Shown here: one piece after another, positions 16,671-29,200 of the stretch
How positions within the stretch are numbered: position 1 is the stretch's first letter
Layout of the letters: each line of letters begins with the position of its first letter
Origin: Acidimicrobiaceae bacterium
GTDB lineage: Bacteria; Actinomycetota; Acidimicrobiia; Acidimicrobiales; Ilumatobacteraceae
Direction: 5' to 3'
Length of the DNA stretch: 51,749 bases
Assembly: GCA_947450115.1 (NCBI GenBank)
Contig: CANFUE010000015.1
Span: 1-51,749 of the forward strand
Program-made: the position numbers and the translations under genes
Notes under the pieces: generated by a model
What the model was told of the DNA's origin: nothing
The model's database searches: none
What the model saw: only the letters and a program-made list of their open reading frames with translations

Positions 16671-17942
16671 TTAAAGCGTTTTGCTGGCGATGCAAGCGCC
16701 CAATGTCACGCCTGAATTCAGACCAATCGAGTAATGAATCCCGGCGTACAGACGTGAAATACTCGCCTCTTTTGCTGCGGCATCGAACGAAGCAAAGGTG
16801 CGAGGCAACACGTCGAATGAGCCCAAAGACTCTTCGGTCATTCCATAACCGGGGTCAGTGAATTTCCATACGCCAAAGTACGAAGTGAGGGTGTCTGCTG
16901 CAGCACGAGAAATTGTGGAGTGTCCTGACGGGTACTCAGGAAACGCAGGAGTTGTTAAATAAGAAGTCCACGTAGGGTCGCTGCGTTCCAAAACGGTGAC
17001 CGGTCGCTCCACCATGTATTGGTACTTCAATTTCCAGCCCACGATGAAGGCATCGGCGATAGACATCATGGTGTGGGCGACAATCCGAATTGCCTCAAGT
17101 GCAGTCGATTGATGATCTATGGCGGCATTCAATGCAATGACTAACCAATGCCCCGATGGAGTTCCGGTGCGTCCACGACTGTCGTCCCAAAACCTGGCGA
17201 TGTCTTTTTGTTCTTCTGTGAGGCTCTTCGCAACAGTGGCAACTTCATCTGCCGCGCCCTGGAATGGCGAAAGTGCATCACCAGAGGTAGGTGGAGCTGG
17301 AAGCGTACAGTCGCCTGAATGAGCAAAAAACATTTTCAACGTTCCCCAACCCGGGTCGATAGCAGGTTGAAATCCTGGTGGGGTTGGAGTCCAGATACCT
17401 GGGCCTTTTGTATCGGGTGGCATCATTGTTTTTGCTTCTTCAAAACCATCTGTTTTTGCTCGGGCAACTACTGCGTCTGACACTGCAATACCGAATGCGA
17501 TGGAGGCAGCAACGTCTTTTGCTGGTAACTCCCGCGACACGCTTTGCAGAACTTGATCGCGTCGTTCGCCGAAAGTTGTCTTGGCTGCTGGAACGGGGAA
17601 GAGATTCCTCGCAACTGATGAGCCCGCGGCGAGTGCGGCAATCACCGGGTTAATGGAGCTATCTGATTGAGGAACCGATGGAGCAGCATTCATTTGTTTG
17701 CGCAGGGCATCGTCTGGAGAAGTTGATGCAAGGAACATTGCACTGGCGACATAGGCGTATAGGCGACTCGCTTTAGTGGGGCTGATATGGTCACGAGAAA
17801 CGCGTACCGTCAATTCAGTCATCAACGATTTCACTTCAAGAGCTCCACGCGTATCTGGATTTTTTGCTTGAGTCGATGAACTGACAGAAAAGCTCGCCAA
17901 TAACGCTATTGCAATACTGGAAGAGACAACGCGCTTCAGCAT
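16671..17942 (-). CDS. Exported PAP2 / vanadium-dependent haloperoxidase-like protein
   Basis: The product is 423 residues from the ATG at 17942, whose first bases overlap the upstream stop (ATGCTGA). An earlier in-frame start would bury the signal peptide. A Sec signal (MLKRVVSSSIAIALLASF...STQA) lacks a lipobox. The three PAP2/haloperoxidase motifs are intact: K-x6-RP in KYQYMVERP, YPSGHS near residue 338 and SRLYAGIHY near residue 397. Length and layout match bacterial vanadium chloro-/bromoperoxidase homologues better than membrane PAP2 phosphatases, since it is soluble and all-helical with no membrane segments. Related proteins oxidise halides with peroxide or act as acid phosphatases. 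The sequence alone cannot decide between these. Confidence 0.75.
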   Translation of the reverse strand: MLKRVVSSSIAIALLASFSVSSSTQAKNPDTRGALEVKSLMTELTVRVSRDHISPTKASRLYAYVASAMFLASTSPDDALRKQMNAAPSVPQSDSSINPVIAALAAGSSVARNLFPVPAAKTTFGERRDQVLQSVSRELPAKDVAASIAFGIAVSDAVVARAKTDGFEEAKTMMPPDTKGPGIWTPTPPGFQPAIDPGWGTLKMFFAHSGDCTLPAPPTSGDALSPFQGAADEVATVAKSLTEEQKDIARFWDDSRGRTGTPSGHWLVIALNAAIDHQSTALEAIRIVAHTMMSIADAFIVGWKLKYQYMVERPVTVLERSDPTWTSYLTTPAFPEYPSGHSTISRAAADTLTSYFGVWKFTDPGYGMTEESLGSFDVLPRTFASFDAAAKEASISRLYAGIHYSIGLNSGVTLGACIASKTL

Positions 17943-18463
17943 GATCCACCCGCTACTTCCCCGTTTGGCATCGTTGTTTTGCACAAAAATGCACCAGTCA
18001 GTTTGTCGTTGCCAGTTGCACCCGAAAAATTGGCATCGGTTGCAAATGCTCCAATAAAGTCGGCATTCACTAATTCTGCCTTTTTAAAATTCACTCCTGA
18101 CAGGCGAGTGTGCCCCATATTTGCACCATCCATTTTCGCCCCATCAAAGGAGGCACGCACGAGAACGGCATCTTCGAAATTTGCTCCCGCTACGTCGGCA
18201 CCATAGAAGTTCGCCTGGGTGAGATTTGCTTTGGAAAAATTGGCACCCGCTAGATGAGCATGGCGAAAATCAATCCCCGAGAGATCCTTTCCACTGAAGT
18301 TGGCGCCTGCAAGATCTGCGCCTTGACAAGAACCATCTGCTACCACATCACACTGCGGAATCGCTCCACTTGTGTCTTGCGATGAAGAAGTGCTGCCACC
18401 GCTACAACTTGCCAGAGCACAGAGCGCCAGACCCGCAACAGCAGTTCTCTTGAACAAATTCAT
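17936..18463 (-). CDS. Pentapeptide-repeat lipoprotein
   Basis: The product is 175 residues with a signal peptide and lipobox ALASCSGG. From about residue 45 to 155 it is built of A(D/N)(L/F)xx pentapeptides, for example LAGANFSKANLTQANFYGAD, which fold as a right-handed quadrilateral beta-helix. The tail has a Cys pair (LCKTTM...GGSC). Function cannot be deduced. Cytosolic homologues that shield gyrase lack a lipobox, so a structural or binding role at the envelope is more likely. The ATG overlaps the upstream stop as ATGA, has AGGG 7 bases upstream, and the stop overlaps the next gene. Confidence 0.85.
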   Translation of the reverse strand: MNLFKRTAVAGLALCALASCSGGSTSSSQDTSGAIPQCDVVADGSCQGADLAGANFSGKDLSGIDFRHAHLAGANFSKANLTQANFYGADVAGANFEDAVLVRASFDGAKMDGANMGHTRLSGVNFKKAELVNADFIGAFATDANFSGATGNDKLTGAFLCKTTMPNGEVAGGSC

Positions 18464-20205
18464 TGAGGTTCCCTAATGGTCACTACTTGATTTGGTTTTA
18501 CATCCGTTAGTACAACACTCTTCTTGCTCGCTGGAAACTCCACCTTGATCGAAGCCACTTTGCCGCGGAAATTATTCAAACCAAAATGAGTTACTTCGCC
18601 ATCTTGAGTAAGGAATGAACCAGTTGTTCCCACAAACGCTTTCATTACATCAGCTCCCTCAATCGGGGTGACCGTTATTTTTGCGCCAAGAGCATCGGCA
18701 TTAGATGTGGTACCTACAACCTTCACACCTAGCCACTTCCCTACGTTGGCGGTGGTGTTATGCAGGAACAACGGGGTATTCGCATCACGGGTAATGAAGA
18801 GATCTTGCCGGCCATCGTTGTCGGCATCGAAAACGATGACTCCTTTTGAGGGTTGCGTATTAGTGATTCCTGCAAGTTTTGCCTTTTCAGAAAAATTCCC
18901 AAATCCGTCGTCTATCCACAAACGAATGGGGTCATGTCGCCAACAGTCTGGGCTGTCTTTCCATGGAATAGCCATGCCAGCGGCAGTGACTACATCATGT
19001 TTCCCAGCGTTGGTGGTGTCAATAAAGTTCACTCCCCAACCCCAGTTGCTATTGCGAATTCCTGCTTCATCGGTAACCTCTTCAAATTTCCGCTTTCCGG
19101 AATAAAAGTAGAGCCTGTTGCCCGTTCGTACCAGGCTTGAGCCATCGTTGCATTCAGTGCGTGTTCTGATGGACGTCACGAGCATCGCCAATTTTTGTTG
19201 TTTACCAAAAAAGCCAACAGCCATTCCCATGCCGTTTTCTTCCTTGCCAAGGTCAGCATCGACAGTTCCGTTAGTAAATGTGCCATCACCGTTGTTCCAA
19301 TAGAAACGGCTTTGTCCAAAGTCCATCGCAATTGCTAGGTCCGGGAGTCCATCTCCATCAAAGTCGGTGAAGCTCGAACTAAAGGAGTAGACCAGTTCGA
19401 TGCGTGACTCAAGTTTGACACCAGCTTTTTCTGTAGTGTCTTCAAAAAATCCAGGCTTTCCCGATGCACCGAGGTTACGGAAAAGACGTGAATGAGAGGG
19501 AACAACAAACTCAGAGGTATCGGTGGTTTGCCATTCATTGGTGTGGAAATCGACCCATCCGTCGTTGTCGTAATCACCGAAAGAAATTCCCATTCCAGAA
19601 TGAGGCCGTCCGTCGATCATTGCAACGCCGCGCTCTACAGCTTTCTCACTGAATTTTCCGCTGCCATCGTTAATGAGCAAATACAATTGTTTTCCAGCAA
19701 GCGAGGTAATAACAATATCTTGATCGCCATCTTTGTCAATGTCGGCTGCTGCTACGCCATTTGTACTCGAGGTTATTTTTTCGAACGCGGAACCTTTAGT
19801 TTCATCAATAAACAACACCTTCTTTTTGGTGCTCTTGTTGATGTACAACAACGGATGGTTGTACAAACGCGTAAAAATGATGTCGTCGAGTCCATCGCCA
19901 TTGACATCGACTGCAGCTGCTCCCCCGGCAGACCTTTCGGGGTCACATTGCCGCGATAAGTCACGCGCCACATTTGGCGGGGTAACTACAGGGAATGCGG
20001 CCTTAATGACTGATGGGTTAAACAAGCAGTCTTTTTCTTCCGCACGCTTACCGTGTGAAGTGACAAAGCCTGCCGATTGTGATTCATCAGTGAAGGCTGG
20101 CAGCGCTGCAGCCACATACGACTTCGATGACCCACCACATGAAATCAGGGTTGTTGCTAACGAGACTGTCGCTAACAACAACCCTGATTTTACGAACTTT
20201 GACAA
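18460..20205 (-). CDS. FG-GAP/VCBS beta-propeller lipoprotein with ASPIC/UnbV C-terminus
   Basis: The product has 581 residues from a TTG start backed by an AGAGGGA Shine-Dalgarno 5 bases upstream. The signal has lipobox TLISCGGS. Five calcium-binding loops of the D-x-D-x-D-G-x-x-D type are visible (DVNGDGLDD, DIDKDGDQD, DYDNDGWVD, DFDGDGLPD, DADNDGRQD), which mark integrin-like FG-GAP/VCBS blades. The last 90 residues (KWLGVKVVGT...ADALGAKITV...FLTQDGEVTHFGL) match the ASPIC/UnbV domain that follows such propellers in CRTAC1-like proteins. It is probably a surface, calcium-stabilised binding protein. It lies 16 bases downstream of the 3339-residue gene and overlaps the pentapeptide gene by 4. 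Confidence 0.85.
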   Translation of the reverse strand: MSKFVKSGLLLATVSLATTLISCGGSSKSYVAAALPAFTDESQSAGFVTSHGKRAEEKDCLFNPSVIKAAFPVVTPPNVARDLSRQCDPERSAGGAAAVDVNGDGLDDIIFTRLYNHPLLYINKSTKKKVLFIDETKGSAFEKITSSTNGVAAADIDKDGDQDIVITSLAGKQLYLLINDGSGKFSEKAVERGVAMIDGRPHSGMGISFGDYDNDGWVDFHTNEWQTTDTSEFVVPSHSRLFRNLGASGKPGFFEDTTEKAGVKLESRIELVYSFSSSFTDFDGDGLPDLAIAMDFGQSRFYWNNGDGTFTNGTVDADLGKEENGMGMAVGFFGKQQKLAMLVTSIRTRTECNDGSSLVRTGNRLYFYSGKRKFEEVTDEAGIRNSNWGWGVNFIDTTNAGKHDVVTAAGMAIPWKDSPDCWRHDPIRLWIDDGFGNFSEKAKLAGITNTQPSKGVIVFDADNDGRQDLFITRDANTPLFLHNTTANVGKWLGVKVVGTTSNADALGAKITVTPIEGADVMKAFVGTTGSFLTQDGEVTHFGLNNFRGKVASIKVEFPASKKSVVLTDVKPNQVVTIREPQ

Positions 20206-20221
20206 TGCATCCCTCTATAAA

Positions 20222-23200
20222 TCATCGGAGGTTGAAACTCCAACCCCACAGGCTGATCCAAATATTTCCAGGGTTGGTATTGAACCCGAGTCCGGCGTTG
20301 ATCCACCGTCCCCAGCCACCCCAACCGCAACGCAGGCATGTGTCGTGCCATCCACCCCACCAGCAGTCAAGTGTGTGTCCGTCCATCCATGCCGAACCGC
20401 TAGCAGCGATCGAGATGTACGGCGCCCAACTTGTGATGGTGATGGTTGATGCGAATGATGCGCCGAAGCACACTTCAACAACACCCAAGTTGACGCAGTA
20501 GCTCCAACTCCATGGGCCAGCAGCAGCGGTGAACTGGAAGGATCCGTCACCATTGATGTTGCCCCACATGCGGAACCCCACGCCAGCAAAAGTAAGCCAT
20601 GCATCGATTTGTACGTAAGTAGCAACACGAACATTGCCATAAACCGGAACTGAGGTACATACGTTGTTGCCCCATGAACCAAACATCGGACGACACTGCT
20701 GATTCCATGCAACCACTTGATTGGCGATGTTCGACATCTTGAAGTTGCCGCCAGCGCTGACGCCAGGGAAGTTCACGCCGACGTTAATAGTGGTATCGAA
20801 TGATCCATCGGCACCAATCCAGAGCGCACCCGAGCCGCTGATACCTGCAATACCCACAGAGATGCTTGCGTAGAGACCAGCTTGTCCCGGTTCGTTGGAG
20901 ATACGGAAGTTTGCGTTTGCTCCAGCAATTCCTGCAGCGCGCAAGCTTGCCGAACCGGCCATGGTGAAACGAGTTGTACCACCGCTGGTATAGAAGTTCC
21001 CTTGGAACGCTACGTCAACTGCACCCATCACACGAATATTTGCACTCATCGCAAATTGCCATGTGTTGCCATTCTTTGAACCACTCACGCTCACCGCAGC
21101 ACTAAATGCCACGAGGTTGAGGTTTCCAGATCCGGTGAAGGAGAAGTTACCCGTTGTGTCGAATGAACCAGCGATATACACCTGGCCACCAACATCGCCT
21201 GCGCCCATTGCCCAGTTGGCATTGAAGTCGCCGTACACCACATTTTGCGCACGACCAATAACAATGTTTCCTGAACCAGGGAAACCTCCAAGACTCATTG
21301 GAATATTGGTTGCAGCAATACGGAAGTCACCCGCTGCCGCGGCAACAGTTTGACCCGCACGGTTCACGATGTTCACACCTGAACCGGCCTGCCATACGAA
21401 CTGGCCACTTACTTGAGCAGAGAACACGCCACCCACAGATGCTGTTGCAGTGATGGATACCTGGTTACCGTTCAAGAAGCCCGACGCAGTACCCAAGTTG
21501 TAGCCACCCAAGGAGGCTGCAGCGCTGAAGGCAATGTTTGGCACCTGGCCCTTCGTGTAAGCAATATCAAATTTACCGTTCAAGGTCACTACACCCGCAA
21601 TAGTGCGCTGTAGTTGCAAGCTTGCATTAAGTGACTGCAATTGGTAGTTCGACATTTGCATGTTCAATGCAACAGTTGCATCGGTACCGAGAATATTGAA
21701 ACTGCCGCCTGCGATGATATTTGCATATCCCTTTGCTGGCTTCAGGTTCATTGTCACTGTTGCATTACGTATTTCGAGATACGACGGAACAATGACAAGG
21801 TTCGCAATAGAACCGGTCATATCGATATACGGACCATCGGTGGTGTTCGCCCCCGCCTTACCGCTCACCGAAACTTTTGTTGAACCAATGGTGATTCCAC
21901 CGGCAAATGAAACATAGTTATCGGTTGGAGAAATCTTGATACCCATGCGAGTTTCGTCGAGTTTCACAGGACCAACGTTGAAGGCCCCGATTGCCATATC
22001 GGCTTCAAGCGAGAATGGGCTCGTGCCAATTTTCGCATTCACCGACACGCTGGTGCCAAAGACGGTTCCTACGAAGCCAGCAGCTACACCAGGATCATAT
22101 TTCACGTTTCCAATTTGGCAACCAAATGGCGCAATGGTGAGGTTCATGTAGGTAGAGGTAAGAACTCCACCCGCAATGTTTGCCACTTTTGCTGTACCCG
22201 CAGCGATGGTGGTGCCATCGGCTTGCAAGGTACCTGCCTGGAATGAGAAGCAGGGCTGGCTGATATCGATGTTTGCTGCCAAACGGACAGCTACCCCGGC
22301 TTCCATACCTAATGGAGCACGCCAGCTCGCGGGCAAGATTGCTGTTGCAGCAATACCGAAGCTTGGCAAAGGCATTGGAGCAGTGAGAGTAACACCCATT
22401 TGAATTGCGGCTTCACTGAGCGTGAGGTCGTTGATTCCGAATGCGTTCTTCCATACGAATGGCGCACCAGTTGTCTTATCTTTTCCAAGACTCAAGCTGA
22501 GGCTAATGCGTGTTGTTGAAACCGTTCCACGAATTTCTAATGGAACGGGAACTTCATTTGACGCACCGGTCAACATTTCTGTTTGACCAATCAAGCTCAT
22601 TGATGGAGACGGTGATCCACTCACTTCAAAGCCAAGAGCCGTGAAGCGCATGGAGGAGCCGCCCGACTTGTACATGTACCAGTTGTCGGGTGTTGGCAAC
22701 ATGATTTGAATTGTTGGCAACTTGCCACCGGCAAGGTCTTTCAGCGGAATTGTTACTGGAACAACAGTGAGTGTTGGCTGCTTGAGCAGGTCACGCAACC
22801 AACTTGGAACGCTGAATCCTGCGAGCAAAGTTGGGTTCAACTTTGGCACAGTTACCTTGCCGAGGTTTACCGCATTTGGCAATACAACGTTTGCAGCCGC
22901 ATACGTTGAGAATGCAAACGAGGCATTTGACAAGGTGAGACCAGCAACCGGAGTCCAGTCGTTCATACCACCAGAAATCAGCACACCTTGCGCACTGAAC
23001 GTTGCACTCATCGACAACGTGGTACCCAAAATGTCAGAAGCACCAGCAATTGTTGCCGATATGCCAGTGGCACTCGCATATTGCAGCGAGAGCGACGGTG
23101 TTTTAATAACCACTCCACTTGTCACAGTGATATCGGGGAACGTTGCAGTCAATGTTGACGTTGTTCTTGTGAATGTTCCTGTCAAGGTTGCAGGGCCTTG

Positions 23201-26200
23201 GAAACCAGCGCCTACGTCAACCGAAACTTTTCCGGTTGCAGTGAAAGCCAATGCGCAAGGAGACCCGACGGTACAGGTTGCATTGATGCTTGCTCCAGCC
23301 TCAGCAATTTTTACACCTGGGAATGGCAGCCAATCGGAAGAGTTTTTGAACGACGCCGCAAACGTTTTGGTGTTGCCATTGCGGGCCATTGAACCGGTGA
23401 TACCAGCCATTGGCAATGACAAACCAGGGAACGGTGTCCATGTGGAGCTATTCCCTGTTTTGAATGCAATGTTGAATGAGTACTGAGTTGAGCTCGTGTA
23501 GTTCAAGCCGAAACCAACAGTGAGCGCATCGGTCGTAGTACCAATGGTGATTTCACCATCACCATTAATGACCGTGCTACCTGTTGTATTGCCCAGGCTC
23601 ATGTTCAGTGACTTCACTGTGACGCCATCAACAATTGTTGTTGGCGCCTTCACGGCTACAGAGAGGCTGTAAATGAGACCCGCAGTTTTATTTGCACGTG
23701 AAACGGATCCAGATACGTCAATGTTCGAAGATGTATAAGCGGCGTTCATGGAGAATGCACCTGATGCCAGAGTCATGTCGCCACCAACCGAGATTGCACC
23801 AAATGCTGCACCACCAGTTGCTGTGAGTTGTTTCACGGCATCGGGTATTGGCATTGAGAGCAATAGTTTTGGAGTACCGACAGGCAACGAGATTGGAGTA
23901 AAGGTGAGGTTCGGAACAGTTGGTGTCCAGCTCACATTTGCAGGAGCCTTCAACAACCAAGCGAACTGACCGCCATCAAAACCAATATCAGTTCCAGAGA
24001 AGGTGAACTTAGGAACAGTTCCCACAAGTAATACACCAGCAGAACTGAACTTCATGGAACCAGCAAGAGTTGCGCCGAACATCGAGAAGTTACCAGACAA
24101 TGTTGCTGATGCTTTTTCTGTGCTGGTCTTGGCAGGTATTGAAAGCGCCAATGTTGGTGCAGTCAATTTGATATCACCTGTTGTGGAGAAGATGAGGTCG
24201 TTGAATGTTGCAGAGAAGGAGAACCCGGCAGCAGTCAAACTTCCTGTGACATTGGCAGAACTTAAACCACTAATGCCCAAGTCAAAATCAAGAGTTCCGG
24301 TCACATTGAAAGTAGGTATGCATGTTGCACCTACAGCACAAGTAAGTGCTGCAGTTGCGTTGACATTGCTTACCGACAAACCAGAAACTGGCTTCCATGG
24401 ACCAGCTGTTGACATAGCAAGGCTCAATACGGTGCCAGTTGCGTTTCGCACCAAGGAACCGCTAGCGGTACCGAGGCTGAGCGCATCTCCACCATTCACG
24501 GGGAACGATGCACCCGTTGCACCAATTGACATGGCCACACTGAAGTCGGTAGCTGAGTTATATGTGAGTGATCCATTGACTGCAAGAACGGTGGAGTCGG
24601 GAAGAGTTACTTCTACCCCACCAGTTCCTGTGAATGTGACGGCTGCACCAGCAGTTGCGTTACCAAATGCGAAGTCAAGACCAGTGAGTTTCACTGAACT
24701 GTTCATTGCAATTGCTTTTTTGATTTTTCCGGTGAGGTTGTACTTGTACGGGTCACCAGTCTTCGCACGGCTAATTGCACCAGCAGCATCAAGCGTGTCA
24801 TTCGACATCGACGCAGCAAGCGAGAAGGCACCAGTTGAGAAGTCGACATCACCATCGAGGGCAATATCGCCAACGGAAGACACCAATGAACCTGCAAAAC
24901 CAGAGATTTGGCTAGGTACAGCAATAGCTAGGTCGATACGCGGAACCTTGGGAGTGAGGTTCACCGACTTGAAGCTTGGCAATGAAGGAACTTTTGGAGC
25001 GAACCCGGTGAGTGCGCCAGAAGACCAAGCGAGTTGACCGGGTTTGAATACTGGACCACTATCGCCAAAGAGTTTGATTTCCGGAAGATCGGCAGTGAGC
25101 AAGATGTTTGTTTTGCTGAACACTGCAGATGCGGTAACGGTTGCACCAAATACCGATGCTGAACCACTCAAAGTAATTGTGGTGGTCTGATCTGTTGCCC
25201 CAACTTTTGTTGCATCAATAGAAAGCGATGCCGACTTGAGGTCGAGACCAGCAACGATGGGGAGCGAATCAATAGAAGCTTTAAAGGAAGCTGCCTTCGT
25301 TACGCTGTCGAAGTTGCCCTCAAGTTTTCCAGTCGTTGCTGTTGAACCCAAGGTGATTTCTGCATCAGCGGTCAACTTTAAGGCCACTGCACATGCTGCG
25401 TCGGCGGCGCACTTAGCGGTTGCTGCAATTGTTGGGGTCTTGAGCGCAAGACCCGACATTGGTGTCAAGTTGCTACCCACAACAGTGATGGCAATATCGC
25501 GAGCACCATCGACATTGGTATACGTACCAGATGCGCTTGACAGCGGAATCACTACATCTTTTGCTGCAGTCCAGGTACCGTTTGGCGTGGTTGCAGTAAC
25601 GGAAAGTGAATGATTCTTTGCGTCGGTGTACGACAGGTCTGCTGACAACTCAAGAGCTGAAGGCGCGGTGCCAATTGTTACTTTTCCTGAACCCGTAATA
25701 ACACCGTCAGCATTGCGTGAAGCCGCCAACGAAGTAAGAACCACTCCGGTGGTCAATGTGACTGGGCCCTCGAGTGAGCCCGAGAGAGTGACCTTCGTGG
25801 CGGTTGTTTGTGAAGTCTTAGTTATTTTTCCAGCGAAGTTCACAACGGTGCCAAAGAGATTCACCGCATCGGTCATGGAACCATCAAGTGTGAAGGTTCC
25901 GTTAGAAGCAACCGCTCCGAATACACGCACTGTTGGTGTTTTGCCATTAGCTGGTGTACCAGTTGCCGTTGCATCAAGTGAGACTGCTTTTACACCAGCT
26001 GCATCGACACTGAAACGCAGTGCTGCACTTGCGGTGTATCCACTTGGCAATGTAAGGAATGGCATCGATGAAGCAATAACTTCACCTTCAAAGGCGCCAA
26101 CAGAAACTGCTGCGCCAGTGAACGGGATGAAGAGGCCAACAGCATCGGTTGCAGCAATAGCAAACTGTGGCGAACCCCAGTCGGCTGGGCCAGTAAAGCG

Positions 26201-29200
26201 CGCAGTGCGAATAGTGAGACCATAAGCAGACACTGAACCTGAAGCGTCGGAAACTGTGAGGTAGTTGCCCAGTGAGAAACCGGCGCCCGCGAACGAGACC
26301 TTCGAGCTCTCCAGGCAAGTGTCTGAGCTCACAGTGAATTGGGTGAGGTCGAGTCCACCAATACCAATGGCATCAATAGTTGACTGCACGCTGCTCAATG
26401 TTTTCTTTGAAGCTGCCTCAACAAAGTTGCATAGTGCACGAGGCGCACCTGCTGGTTTGAGTTCAAGAGCAACTTCAGCAGAAGCTTTTGCGCCCGTTCC
26501 GTCGGTGACCACAACTTGAAGCACTGCATCGCCCATTGCACCAGTTGCAGCAATGGTGACTGCTGCAGCTCCAGCGTTGTTCAACGTCAGTGGGGTACCT
26601 GAAACTTGTGTCCAGGCGTAGCTCAATGTGCCACTACCCGAACCAACAGCTGTCAATGTGAACGCTTGTGCGGTATCAACAACAACTGGGCCATCTGCAC
26701 CTGTAATGGAAGCCGAAACCACTGGTGCGCCACCAGAGCCAATTACAACCGTGACCAAGTCAGAAGACTTGAGTCCACGAGAGTCGGTCGCTTCAACGCG
26801 CAACTGCACTGTTACGTTTGCTGCAGGAGCGGTAAAGCTCAGCGTTGCTGCGTTGGTTGTTGCAGCAGCTATGACCGATGGAGTTGGTCCTGAAGCTTGC
26901 GACCAAGAGTAGGTCACTGCACCAACACCGGTAGCGGCTGCAGTGAGTGACACTGCTGCGCTTTGCGCAACTGTTACCGAGCTTGCACCGAAGACGTTGC
27001 CGTTTACCGTTACACCGGTAGATGTAATTGGGCTATATGAAGCATCGCCAGTTCCAGAAGTTGGAGCGGTAGCACGAACAACTTGATTTGCCGAAACACT
27101 TTGTTTTGGCACGCGATGAAGAACCGATGAGCCACTTCCGCTAGCAGCTTTACCTGTTGGTCCGCTCACTGTTGGTAGAGGAATAATGGTCACAGAAGCG
27201 CGCACTGTTGAAGAAGAGCCAGAATCAGTAGCCGTTACTTCAAACATGAGCGTGGTGTCTGCAGTAACAACTGGTGCTGCAAACATTGCCGAAGGACCGT
27301 TAGGAACCTTGCCATCAGTCCACTTCACTACAGGCGAAATTGCCTTGCAATCTCCGCCTGAGTTCTTGACATCAGTTGCCGTTGTGCACAACTGCTTCCA
27401 TGCATACGCGGCACCATCGCCGTTGCCTTCAGTTGTTAACAATACGGTTGAAGCAACACGATTACCTTGAGCATCAACGATCTGATCGATGACCGTGCCT
27501 GGCCCGGCAACTGTGAAGGACAACATCGGGCGAAGATCTACTGAGAGGTTTGACCCACGACCCGCAGCAATATTGCGTGAGGTGCCATACAACGAGGCAG
27601 CCTGCAAGTTGAGCGACTTTGAGGATTTATTTGTTGATTCGTAGCTCACACTGAGAGCTGGAGTTTCTGTACCAACCTTCAGAGCAGGAGTACGCGAGCA
27701 CACAGTGAAACCTGAAGACAATGCAGTGCCCAATCGAGCGCACTTCCATGAATCGCCGGTAACGCCAGTGATACGACCATCTTTCACACCAGGAACCACA
27801 ACAAATTGTGCTTTGGCATCGGTATCGCCACTGTTACGCAACGTCAATGTTGCAACAGCCTTACCACCTGGGCGAGGGCCAGCAGGAGCCAAGAATGAAG
27901 GAACCAAATCAGTTTTATCTTCAGAAATGTCAACGGTCATACCGAAGCGCGCAATGGGTGCCTCGGGAATACCCAACATCGTGACATATACAGGCCACTC
28001 AGGCTTTCCGACTTTTGCCGAGTTCGACATACGAACTGTGAGATTTAGTGCTGGGGTTGCTTTACCAGGCTCAACTGCCGAGGCAAGTTTGATTTCGCAA
28101 CGTACAGCAGGTCCAGACTTCTTTGTGGCAACTGTGGTGACCGGTGCAACCGATGTTGCAGTTGCTGCTTTGGAAGGGTCAAGAGGAGAAGCAATTTGTG
28201 GAACATTGCCCGTTCCTGAAATACATACCCATTTACCAGCTGCTGCAGTGTTGATTTTCTGACTATCGAGGCTTGCTGAATATCCAGCAAATTTGGCGAA
28301 GGAAGCGCCACTGAAAATTGCTGTGTTATCAACAAATTGCTCAAAACGAACAACTTCACCTGCAGCAAGGGCCTTGCTACCAAGGTTTTTTGCACTAAAC
28401 GAGTAGTCCTTACTTGCACCAATACGCACTTTTGTTGCAGAACCATCAGATACAACTTTCAGTGCACCATTGTCGTCGGTCCGACTGAGCTCAACACCAG
28501 GCATTGGCGCTGCTTGCGGTTGAACGACCACGTCTTGTGAAACGCTATTTCCTGCTTTGTACTTGTCTGCTTCATTATCTGCGGAAATGATTGCAACAAT
28601 TTGTGCTGCTCCAGCTTCGGTTGATTCAGAAGCACCAACGACAAGGCCGAGAGTTTCAGGTGTTTCAGCATCAAGTTCTTGCTTGCCGCACATTTCGATG
28701 CTTCCGCCTTCAAATGAAGGGGTACCACTTTGAGCTGGCGCACATTCCCAGCCTTCAGCCGTGGTATCGAGACTCTTAAAGGATATTCCTTTAGGCAAAT
28801 TGATATTCACGAAAACGTTTTTCGCTGGACCGTAAACGGAACGCACGAGTGCATCAATGGTGACCGTTCCAGGTCGTGCGATGCTGCTCTTTCCGTCGCG
28901 GGGAATCAGACGAATAGCCAAGTCTGGCTCTGGTGTCTTCACCACACGAATAGACAAAGTGCTATTCCATTGCACTGGAGACTGATCAAGTGCGGTTGTT
29001 GTATTAGAGCTCACTACCCAAGTAGTTGGCTTGTCGTTAACAGGAGCAGTTTTACCCACCTGACCATCGATAATGAGTGTCTCAGAGAAATCGCCAGGCT
29101 TGAGGTCTGGCCCAGTTGTCTCGCAATTTTTCAAGTTCGTGAGACTGTCACATTTCCAGTTTGTGCCAGACACTGCAATTTTCGTCAAAGCAAGGTTTGC

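Noticed and set aside
15971-16861. A 296-codon plus-strand frame across the start of the giant lipoprotein gene
   Set aside because: It is antisense to the signal peptide and the conserved Cys-His-Asp domain and runs through the intergenic gap. The minus-strand genes explain the sequence fully.
22722-25037. Long plus-strand open frames (up to 344 codons) opposite the 3339-residue gene
   Set aside because: They have no recognisable domains or Shine-Dalgarno sites and mirror the codon bias of the minus-strand gene. The minus-strand frame is continuous for 10 kb with clear domains and repeats.
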